From the NCBI GenBank assembly GCA_023818865.1, contig JAMWDF010000136.1, positions 1-6,402 of the forward strand: 6,402 bases of DNA. The letters run 5' to 3'. This DNA is from Candidatus Omnitrophota bacterium. Its GTDB lineage: Bacteria; Ratteibacteria; UBA8468; B48-G9; DSTR01. Under the pieces are notes generated by a model. The model was not told the DNA's origin and did not search any database. It was given only the letters and a program-made list of their open reading frames with translations. Positions within the stretch are counted from its first letter, which is position 1, and each line of letters begins with the position of its first letter. Position numbers and translations under genes: made by a program. This document shows, one piece after another, positions 1 through 5,081 of this stretch.

Positions 1-1863
1 GATGTCGTCTTTGCTATTCCAGACGACACCCTCTCCTTCAGAGAGAAGACCAGAATACTGCCCGGTTCTTATGTGATCGCTCACTTCATGTATTAGAGGA
101 GCATTTTCCTTTGGATAAGGGATAATCAACTGTAATCCGTCAAGTTTAATCTTTCCCTCAGGTATTATTTCCATCTCTACCTTAACCATTCCATCATACT
201 CCATTGTGGAAACCGTTTGCACCGTTATACCTTGCCCCTTACCGGTCCCCCTCATTACGACACTTGCCGGGGTCTTCTTTAAAAAATCAGGGGATGGACC
301 TGCCTGAACTGAAAAAGGTTTGCCGCGGGCGATGCCCAAAAGAACAACCGGTCCAGAGAGCATTCGTTCACCCTTTGTTTTAACACTCTCCGGAAGTCCA
401 AGGCCGTTAAAGGTATACTGTCTTCCCCAGCATTCAACAGTCCGGCCGATTACTTTCATTGGAGTCCATGGCGGTAAAACATCATCTGTTTTACCTATCC
501 CTGAACCCAACCATGGGTAATGACGCACCACCATTGAATGAGAAACACCGTCTAATCTTTTTCCTTCTCTGTCAGCAAGAATAAGTTCAACATTATACTT
601 TCCTTCTTCAAGAGCTGAAACTTCGAGTTTCTCATCTATCAAACCACCTGGCGATAACGCAAGAACTTTGCTGTATACCTGCCGGCCGTCTTCTGCCTTA
701 ATTATCAATCTGGAAGACTCTATCTCCTGCTGGTGAGGATGCCCGAAGATATCAGCCCAGACCACTAATTTGTTAATGCTTGGCAAATATCGTATTCTGT
801 GAGCAAAGTTAGATTTGTCGCTTTCTTCCTGTAATTCCGGAAGAGGGATATTCTTAACAAAGGGGAAATTATTGTATACCAGGAGCTTCCCTGTCTCCTT
901 CTCTTTCATAACAATTTCACCCACTGCTTTACTAGGTAGTTCAATCTCTTCAGAGAATGTAAAATAACTGCGTTGTCCGCCCTTGAGGGAATAAGAATAG
1001 TTTTTTCCCGCAAGAATTCTGGTACCTTCCTTTATGTTTATTGACAATACAAGATTAGATTCCTTTTTACCGGGATTTACTACCTCACCTGAAATTACGT
1101 CTTTCATACCTGTTATCAAAGCAGCCACTGACTCAAGACGGAGAAACGGCGTTCCTTCTTCTGTCAGCGCATATGCTGCGCCAATGGGGTTGTTTATCTG
1201 TCCGATATTGGGGAAATTTGTCCAAACAACAGGTCGCGCATATGTTCGGGAAAATTGCAATGTCCAGAGCGGGTGATTCTTCATATCTTCAACTTGAAGG
1301 TCTTTCAGAGGAATACTTAACTCCGCAGTCCACCAGTCAGCATCAACCTGGTTAGCAAACTTCCAGTGGCCATTCCATTTCAAATCGCTCTGACCAATGC
1401 CTGGCATCTCTCGGCTGTCGTGACATATAACGCCAGCACTGTTGCCGATAAAATAGAAATATGGGGCTGAACCGGTATGCCGCCCACCGTTTGGGTCTAG
1501 GAGTATCTCGATCACATCGTCTCCGTAGAAACCGCCGTCACGCCGTTGTCTAAGACTCACCAGACGCCTATTCTTAGGATAAACAGGGGACTTGATAGCC
1601 ACATATAAATTAGTGTCATCATATCCGACCCAGAATTGGGACTGCCGGTAGGCAATCCTGCTCTCACCATATAGTCCCATACCGGTGATTATTGCTGCAT
1701 TATGCCACTCCCCCTCACTTAATCTACCGTCTATGGTAGGCGGTGAACCAGGCAAACGGGGGATAACTACTTGGGGCCGCTGGGAATTCTCTGCTACCCC
1801 GCTGAAGGAGAACAAAATGCAGACAACTATTATCACTGATAGCAAAGAAAATAATCTTGTCAT
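1..1863 (-). CDS. Exported CBM9-like / GH123-N (DUF6067)-like protein, C-terminus off window
   Basis: The frame is open for 621 codons from the ATG at 1863 to base 1, so the gene is cut by the window edge. An AGGGG ribosome binding site lies 7 bases before the ATG. Residues 1-24 look like a signal peptide (basic MTR, then a hydrophobic stretch ending SGVA), so the product is probably exported. Residues about 41-243 resemble the carbohydrate family 9 binding-like fold: PPTIDGRLSEGEW at 41-53, NLYVAIK at 85-91, DDVIEILLDPN at 115-125, and WWTAELSIPLKDL at 177-189. Residues from about 250 resemble the GH123 N-terminal/DUF6067 beta-rich region; the PPWTPMKV...ECWGRQYTF stretch around W466 is typical of it. 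A GH123-type catalytic domain would be expected beyond base 1 but is not visible, so enzyme activity is not shown. It is likely co-transcribed with the prepilin-like gene 55 bp upstream. Domain naming is by recalled family patterns, not by search. Confidence 0.75.
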   Translation of the reverse strand, partial: MTRLFSLLSVIIVVCILFSFSGVAENSQRPQVVIPRLPGSPPTIDGRLSEGEWHNAAIITGMGLYGESRIAYRQSQFWVGYDDTNLYVAIKSPVYPKNRRLVSLRQRRDGGFYGDDVIEILLDPNGGRHTGSAPYFYFIGNSAGVICHDSREMPGIGQSDLKWNGHWKFANQVDADWWTAELSIPLKDLQVEDMKNHPLWTLQFSRTYARPVVWTNFPNIGQINNPIGAAYALTEEGTPFLRLESVAALITGMKDVISGEVVNPGKKESNLVLSINIKEGTRILAGKNYSYSLKGGQRSYFTFSEEIELPSKAVGEIVMKEKETGKLLVYNNFPFVKNIPLPELQEESDKSNFAHRIRYLPSINKLVVWADIFGHPHQQEIESSRLIIKAEDGRQVYSKVLALSPGGLIDEKLEVSALEEGKYNVELILADREGKRLDGVSHSMVVRHYPWLGSGIGKTDDVLPPWTPMKVIGRTVECWGRQYTFNGLGLPESVKTKGERMLSGPVVLLGIARGKPFSVQAGPSPDFLKKTPASVVMRGTGKGQGITVQTVSTMEYDGMVKVEMEIIPEGKIKLDGLQLIIPYPKENAPLIHEVSDHIRTGQYSGLLSEGEGVVWNSKDDI

Positions 1864-1918
1864 TATTTACCCCTGTGTTTGGATTGATAGTAACTTCTCT
1901 CCGAAAGTATTATCTTCT

Positions 1919-2584
1919 TTAATCCCGGCGGTCACCCCAGGGCACGAGAGTCCCGGGGTTATACCATCCTGGCTTGTCACCCTTTGGTACGCTGGACGGC
2001 CGCATCCATACAGCATGGCCGTCCCAATATAGATAATTAGCCCCACCACTATGATATACCAGGGGAGTTATCAGGGACATTGAAGTATCAGCACCGAAAT
2101 AATAGCTGGCATACCCTGCTCCCTCTCCGATGTTAATGAGGTTGTCTGGGAAATTAATTCTTCTCTTGCCAGGAGCGGTAACATCCGGAGTATAACTGAT
2201 GGCAGTACCATCCTGATGATTTCTGACATAATCGGCGTAGTAGCCATGCTTTTCTGGGTACGGACGTTGGGTGGGGCAGGTAAGTAGTTGATTTCCGGCA
2301 CGGGCGGTTGACCTAAACGGCGGATTGTATCCCGCATAGTACAAAACCTGGTTCCATGTTCTGGCACCAGTGGAAGAAGTCCACGCATATGCAGGCGGAT
2401 AATAACCAGTATCTTCCAAATAAAGCATTTGGATAATAAATATTTGCTTCAGATTGTTCATGCATACCGACTGTCTTGCCTTTTCCCTTGCCTGCGTAAG
2501 TGCAGGCAGAAGAAGCGCTGCCAGTATCGCTATGATAGCCACTACCACGAGAAGCTCTATTAGAGTAAATCCCTGCCTTTCCAT
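1919..2584 (-). CDS. Prepilin-like protein with N-terminal cleavage/methylation motif (DUF1559-like)
   Basis: This is a 221-residue protein with a class III (type IV prepilin) signal. The short leader MERQG is followed by FTLIELLVVVAIIAILAALL, with predicted cleavage between G5 and F6 and the conserved glutamate at E10 (mature position 5). A prepilin peptidase would cut there, and the hydrophobic helix to about residue 27 would anchor the protein in the inner membrane or in a pseudopilus. It continues with the usual ALTQAREKARQSVCMNNLKQI. C103 in LTCPTQ and the C-terminal H178-SGGANYLYWDGH-190 motif match the DUF1559-type 'H-x-GG-x-N-x-x-x-x-DGH' ending common in PVC-type bacteria. The ATG at 2584 is preceded by AAGGGGGAAGA, a good ribosome binding site. 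Known relatives often occur in many copies per genome next to secreted carbohydrate-active proteins, and here the next gene is one. Its precise role (pseudopilin of a secretion machine or surface protein) is not established. Confidence 0.88.
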   Translation of the reverse strand: MERQGFTLIELLVVVAIIAILAALLLPALTQAREKARQSVCMNNLKQIFIIQMLYLEDTGYYPPAYAWTSSTGARTWNQVLYYAGYNPPFRSTARAGNQLLTCPTQRPYPEKHGYYADYVRNHQDGTAISYTPDVTAPGKRRINFPDNLINIGEGAGYASYYFGADTSMSLITPLVYHSGGANYLYWDGHAVWMRPSSVPKGDKPGWYNPGTLVPWGDRRD

Positions 2585-2595
2585 TCTTCCCCCTT

Positions 2596-2619
2596 GTTTT
2601 AAGCGTCGTTTTAAGCGTC
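2596..2619. repeat. Perfect 12-bp tandem duplication (unit GTTTTAAGCGTC)
   Basis: Two exact head-to-tail copies lie at 2596-2607 and 2608-2619, followed by a degraded third start (GTTAAG, 2620-2625). The array ends 12 bp upstream of the prepilin-like ATG and overlaps the probable 5' leader. It could be a regulator half-site pair or a slippage duplication. Confidence 0.9.
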
Positions 2620-2672
2620 GTTAAGTTACGCTTTATTTATAGTGTTATCTTTATAGCGATATCGTGTTATAT

Positions 2673-2696
2673 TGTATTTTATCATGTATTTTATCA
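2673..2696. repeat. Perfect 12-bp tandem duplication (unit TGTATTTTATCA)
   Basis: Two exact head-to-tail copies lie at 2673-2684 and 2685-2696. They sit about 90-110 bp upstream of the prepilin-like start, at a distance typical of upstream activator sites. The unit is unrelated in sequence to the other 12-bp array in the same region but has the same period. Confidence 0.9.
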
Positions 2697-2707
2697 CATA
2701 TGGCCAC

Positions 2708-2740
2708 ATTTTGAAACTACTTCAGCAGTAGTTACAAAAT
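2708..2740. repeat. 33-nt near-perfect inverted repeat (hairpin)
   Basis: ATTTTG (2708-2713) pairs with CAAAAT (2735-2740). After one A/A mismatch, AACTACT (2715-2721) pairs with AGTAGTT (2727-2733), leaving a 5-base loop TCAGC. The stem thus has 13 pairs with one mismatch. Neither strand has a T-run directly after it, so it is not a standard intrinsic terminator. It could be an operator-like or RNA structural element. Confidence 0.8.
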
Positions 2741-2881
2741 TAAAATGTTGCACTCTGGAGAGATAGAATGTGGTATGCCGATTTTTGTTTTTCCTTGCTA
2801 GACAGCGGTTCTCAGACTTCGTAGCTCCGGGAATAGAAGGGAAGGGGAGACGGTGAAGTTTGAGGATTTGCCGGATGACAC

Positions 2882-2910
2882 GGAGGCGGGGATGATAGTA
2901 GGCCGCCTCC
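2882..2910. repeat. GC-rich perfect 8-bp inverted repeat with 13-nt loop
   Basis: GGAGGCGG (2882-2889) and CCGCCTCC (2903-2910) are exact reverse complements separated by 13 bases. Neither strand shows a following T-run. It lies about 110 bp downstream of the RHH-like gene on the minus strand, so it could stabilise the 3' end of that message. It also falls inside the short plus-strand frame at 2853-2915. Confidence 0.75.
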
Positions 2911-3017
2911 ATTAAGGTTAAGTAAAGATAAGGTGGAAAAACTTCTCTGAAAGGCTGCAACTACCTTGGTTCTTGCTTGATAAATAGACACTCCAGTTTG
3001 GCCAGCCAGGCAAAGAA

Positions 3018-3365
3018 CTACGGTTTAACGAGCTTTTTCAGACGATTGACCAGGGTCTCTTCATCGGGAATATTAGTTAAATCTAACCTGGCGTCCATAA
3101 AAGCATCAATAAATGCCCGGAATAGCGTGTTCTTGGTAATTCTTTCCTTCCGATATTCAGCGGTTCTTTTCTTTCTTATCTCTCGCACCAGCCTTTCCAA
3201 AAATTCTAACTGGTCATCCCGAAGGAGAGTAGTTAGTCGCACTTCAAATGTCTTAAACTTAGGGAGGCTGCTGGCTTTTGAAGTTACTGAAGGCTCTTTT
3301 ACAGGAGAAGGTTTTGTTGGTCTTATCCAGCTCAGAGGGTCCTTGCCCAATCCAGACTTTTTCAT
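3018..3365 (-). CDS. ParA-partner protein, probable ribbon-helix-helix (ParG/CopG-like)
   Basis: This is a 115-residue basic protein, the second gene of the ParA cassette. Its ATG (3363-3365) overlaps the parA stop as ATGA, implying translational coupling; a GGAG lies upstream. Residues 1-14 (MKKSGLGKDPLSWI) resemble the conserved N-terminal patch of ParB proteins (KxGLGKGLxALI), the part that in ParB and other partners touches and stimulates ParA. Residues 15-37 look flexible and rich in P, S and K. Residues 38-91 fit a ribbon-helix-helix DNA-binding fold: strand FKTFEVRLTT, helix 1 about 50-72, helix 2 about 77-91 (ITKNTLFRAFIDAF). The short acidic/basic tail is unassigned. By analogy with ParF/ParG and delta/omega it would bind a centromere or operator, and the palindrome just upstream of parA is the obvious candidate. 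Fold and role are inferred from pattern, without database support. Confidence 0.65.
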   Translation of the reverse strand: MKKSGLGKDPLSWIRPTKPSPVKEPSVTSKASSLPKFKTFEVRLTTLLRDDQLEFLERLVREIRKKRTAEYRKERITKNTLFRAFIDAFMDARLDLTNIPDEETLVNRLKKLVKP

Positions 3366-4129
3366 TTTTGCGACTCCTGCCTGAGAATTTCCTTGGCGAG
3401 CTTCTGGTAATCTTCAGCCCCATGACAGGAAGGGGCAAATTCCACGATGGTTTTCCCAAAACTGGGTGCCTCAGCTAACCTGACGTTTTCCCTTATTTTC
3501 GTCCGGAAAACTTTCCCGTGAAAATGTTCCTTGACTTTGTCGGCTACTTCCTGGCAGATGTTTTTTCTGAGGTCAAACATGGTAATTAACACTCCGGTTA
3601 TCTTTAGGTCAGAATTTATCCTCTGCCGGACAATGTTTATGGTTTGAATCAGTTTAGTTAATCCTTCTAAGGCAAAAAACTCAGCCTGAATAGGAATGAA
3701 AACTTCCTTAGCAGCCGTCAGGGCATTAAGAGTAAGTAAACCAAGTGATGGAGGACAGTCAATGAAAATGTAGTCAAACTGCTTCCGGCATCTTTTTAGG
3801 GCGTCTCTTAAAATTACTTCCCGTCCTACGGTGTTAACCAGTTCTATCTCGGCGCTGGCCAGCTCAATTTTAGAAGGAATGAGAGTCAGATTAGAGTGAA
3901 ACGTAGGCAAAAAAGCCTCTTCTGGGGAAAGATTATTTATTAAAATTTCGTAAGTAGACTTACCAATTTGCGGCGGCTCCAGTCCTAGATGGATGGTAGT
4001 GTGAGCTTGGGGGTCCATGTCAATCAATAAAACTCTTTTGCCGTTCTGGGCTAGATAGGCGCCTAGATTAACCACTGTGGTTGTCTTCCCAGAGCCGCCT
4101 TTCTGGTTGATTACTGCAATTTTTCTCAT
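3362..4129 (-). CDS. parA: ParA family ATPase (Soj-like, small type)
   Basis: A 255-residue ParA/MinD-superfamily ATPase that would dimerise on ATP, bind DNA nonspecifically and position DNA or protein cargo. The deviant Walker A KGGSGKTT is at residues 10-17 with signature lysine K10 and P-loop K15. LLIDMDPQAHTT (34-45) is the A' motif, and FIDCPPSLG (122-130) is Walker B. IPIQAEFFALEGL (145-157) and the C-terminal RENVRLAEAPSFGKTI are typical of Soj-like ParA. It has no N-terminal helix-turn-helix domain, which places it with short ParAs. The frame stays open up to 4237, but the start at 4129 (MRKIAVINQ) is chosen: it has AAGGA five bases upstream, matches family N-termini and lies 27 bases after the predicted transcription start. 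An ATG at 4135 is a less well-spaced alternative. The partner gene follows with a 4-base overlap. No parB with a full KorB-type domain is present. Confidence 0.93.
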   Translation of the reverse strand: MRKIAVINQKGGSGKTTTVVNLGAYLAQNGKRVLLIDMDPQAHTTIHLGLEPPQIGKSTYEILINNLSPEEAFLPTFHSNLTLIPSKIELASAEIELVNTVGREVILRDALKRCRKQFDYIFIDCPPSLGLLTLNALTAAKEVFIPIQAEFFALEGLTKLIQTINIVRQRINSDLKITGVLITMFDLRKNICQEVADKVKEHFHGKVFRTKIRENVRLAEAPSFGKTIVEFAPSCHGAEDYQKLAKEILRQESQK

Positions 4130-4138
4130 AGCCATCCT

Positions 4139-4153
4139 TTCAGAAGTTCTGAA
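4139..4153. promoter_or_regulatory. Perfect 15-bp palindrome, candidate operator/centromere of the ParA cassette
   Basis: TTCAGAA (4139-4145) and TTCTGAA (4147-4153) are exact reverse complements around one base. The site starts about 3-4 bases after the predicted parA transcription start and ends just before its ribosome binding site. Protein binding here would block transcription; as RNA it would form a small hairpin close to the AAGGA. GAAGTT also repeats directly at 4143 and 4151. In type Ib partition modules the RHH protein binds sites upstream of its own operon, which makes this a natural target, though only inferred. Confidence 0.55.
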
Positions 4154-4162
4154 GTTTCGTAA

Positions 4163-4191
4163 ATTATAAAGAAAGGAAGGAGGGTTGTCAA
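4163..4191 (-). promoter_or_regulatory. Consensus sigma70-type promoter of parA
   Basis: On the minus strand the -35 TTGACA (4191-4186) and the -10 TATAAT (4168-4163) both match the housekeeping consensus exactly and are separated by exactly 17 bp. Transcription is predicted to start near 4156, giving a leader of about 27 bases to the parA ATG at 4129. An exact consensus promoter suggests strong expression, unless repressed at the adjacent palindrome. Confidence 0.85.
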
Positions 4192-4196
4192 GACAA
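4185..4196. repeat. 12-bp inverted repeat spanning both divergent -35 boxes
   Basis: TTGTC (4185-4189) and GACAA (4192-4196) are reverse complements around AA. The aroE -35 (4185-4190) and the parA -35 (4186-4191) both lie in it. The symmetry may simply result from the two boxes facing opposite ways, or may be an operator. Confidence 0.7.
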
Positions 4197-4213
4197 GGAA
4201 GATGGTGTTTAAT
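4185..4213 (+). promoter_or_regulatory. Predicted aroE promoter, overlapping the parA promoter
   Basis: On the plus strand TTGTCA (4185-4190, 5 of 6 to consensus) and TTTAAT (4208-4213, 5 of 6) are separated by 17 bp. The expected start, about 7 bases after the -10, falls at 4220-4221, exactly the aroE ATG. The -35 box shares 5 bp with the parA -35 on the other strand. Confidence 0.6.
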
Positions 4214-4220
4214 AATTCTT

Positions 4221-5081
4221 ATGGAAATTAAAGGCACAACAAAGCTTTGTGGAGTTTTTGGCTATCCAGTGAGGCATTCAATCTCACCGGTTTTTCAGAA
4301 TGCTGCCTTTCATTATCTTGGCCTGGACATAGTTTACCTGCCGTTAGAGGTGAAGCCGGAGAACTTGCCAGTTGCGGTTCAAAGCCTGCGCGCTTTCTCC
4401 TTTGTTGGGGTCAATGTTACTATTCCTCACAAGAAAAATATCGTTGCCCTTCTGGACGAGGTGGATGAAGAGGTGGAATTGCTGGGAGTGGCGAACACAG
4501 TGCTCAATAAGGATGACTGTTTGAAAGGATTTATTACTGATGGAAAAGGGTTTCTCCGATCCTTGAGGGAAGAAGGAGGTTTTGACCCGGCCGGAAAAAA
4601 GGTTTTGGTTTTTGGCGCGGGAGGAACCGCTTATGCTCTGACGGCCAGTTTAATAAGGGCAGGGACATCTACCCTGGTAATTTGTAACCGCACCAGGGAA
4701 AGAGCCGAAGAATTAAAGAAGCATCTAAAGGGTAATTTTCCCCATTGTCACCTGGAGGTAATTGGATTTGATCGGCGTTTTGACCCGGGAGTTTACAAAG
4801 AAGTTACTCTGATAGTCAATACCACTGCCTGTGGGATGAAAGATGAAGACGGAATTCTAGTTCCACCAGAGGTTTTGCCAGAGAGTGTTTTTGTCTATGA
4901 TGTTATCTACAATCGACAAACAGAATTGGTTCAGGCGGCCCTAAGGAAAAATCTGGCCTGTCTTAACGGATTAAGCATGCTGATTTACCAGGGAGCCGTT
5001 TCCTTTGAAATTTGGACAGGTTTGCCAGCACCTATTGAAGTGATGAAGCGTTCTGTGCTGGCTCAAAGAAAGCTGCTCTGA
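4221..5081 (+). CDS. aroE: Shikimate dehydrogenase (NADP+)
   Basis: A 286-residue cytoplasmic enzyme that reduces 3-dehydroshikimate to shikimate with NADPH. The substrate domain shows HSISP (19-23, shikimate hydroxyl/carboxylate contacts), NVTIPHK (65-71) with the catalytic lysine K71, ANT (91-93), and TDGKGF (106-111) with the catalytic aspartate D107. The NADP domain shows VLVFGAGGTA (128-137) and the NADP-selective NRTRERA (156-162), then VNTTACGM (199-206), DVIY (227-230) and the C-terminal LSMLIYQGAVSFEIWTG (251-267). One deviation: the family's usual NTDG is ITDG here (I105). The frame extends upstream to a TTG at 4185, but that codon lies inside the predicted promoter. The ATG at 4221 gives the normal family N-terminus, and its lack of a well-placed Shine-Dalgarno fits a leaderless message. 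The stop overlaps the next start by one base (TGATG). Confidence 0.95.
   Translation: MEIKGTTKLCGVFGYPVRHSISPVFQNAAFHYLGLDIVYLPLEVKPENLPVAVQSLRAFSFVGVNVTIPHKKNIVALLDEVDEEVELLGVANTVLNKDDCLKGFITDGKGFLRSLREEGGFDPAGKKVLVFGAGGTAYALTASLIRAGTSTLVICNRTRERAEELKKHLKGNFPHCHLEVIGFDRRFDPGVYKEVTLIVNTTACGMKDEDGILVPPEVLPESVFVYDVIYNRQTELVQAALRKNLACLNGLSMLIYQGAVSFEIWTGLPAPIEVMKRSVLAQRKLL

Larger units (their letters stand above)
2585..2700 (-). promoter_or_regulatory. AT-rich, repeat-laden upstream region of the prepilin-like operon
   Basis: This stretch before the prepilin-like start must carry its promoter. It holds two perfect 12-bp tandem duplications (2596-2619 and 2673-2696), a GCGATATCG segment with the CGATATCG palindrome at 2657-2664, the 7-mer GTGTTAT repeated at 2642 and 2664 (22 bp apart, about two helical turns), and the inverted pair AAGCGT (2613-2618) / ACGCTT (2628-2633). 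Two TATAAA-like -10 candidates exist on the minus strand (at 2636-2641 and in the CTATAAAG around 2650-2656), but neither has a good -35 at 17 bp. No single promoter can be called. The repeat density suggests regulator binding or an activator-dependent promoter. Confidence 0.45.
2697..3017. other. Gene-poor interval between the ParA cassette and the prepilin-like operon
   Basis: No convincing gene was found. A minus-strand frame open from a TTG at 2960 to 2694 gives 88 residues without any recognisable motif or low-complexity domain. On the plus strand a short frame from a GTG at 2853 to the stop at 2913-2915 has a protein-like composition (KFEDLPDDTEAGMIVGRLH) but only 20 residues. The interval does contain two good inverted repeats (2708-2740 and 2882-2910) and a 7-bp inverted pair CCACATT (2704-2710) / AATGTGG (2767-2773). 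It may hold a gene remnant, the 3' region of the ParA cassette message or a small RNA; none of these is demonstrated. Confidence 0.5.

Noticed and set aside
320..1355. Plus-strand frames opposite the exported CBM9-like gene
   Set aside because: They are short and motif-free, and lie antisense to a continuous 621-codon frame with signal peptide and domain motifs.
2767..2792. Plus-strand T-rich stretch TTTTTGTTTTT after the CCACATT/AATGTGG inverted pair as a terminator
   Set aside because: The arms are 56 bases apart with only 7 pairs, and no plus-strand gene lies upstream to terminate.
2694..2960. 88-residue minus-strand frame from a TTG start
   Set aside because: No recognisable motif, a weak start, arginine/proline-rich chance-like composition, and its end runs into the 12-bp tandem repeats of the prepilin promoter region.
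2977..3384. 135-residue plus-strand frame opposite the RHH-like gene
   Set aside because: It is antisense to a coupled gene with clear family features; the serine/leucine/phenylalanine-rich translation is typical of an antisense shadow.
4185..4220. TTG start for aroE adding 12 residues
   Set aside because: The purine-rich stretch is only 1-2 bases from the TTG, the codon lies in the predicted -35 box, and the added residues do not resemble AroE N-termini. It remains possible if transcription starts further upstream.
4130..4237. N-terminal extension of ParA up to 4237
   Set aside because: It would cross the exact consensus promoter and the aroE start. The family N-terminus (MRKIAVINQKGG) begins at 4129 with a well-placed AAGGA.
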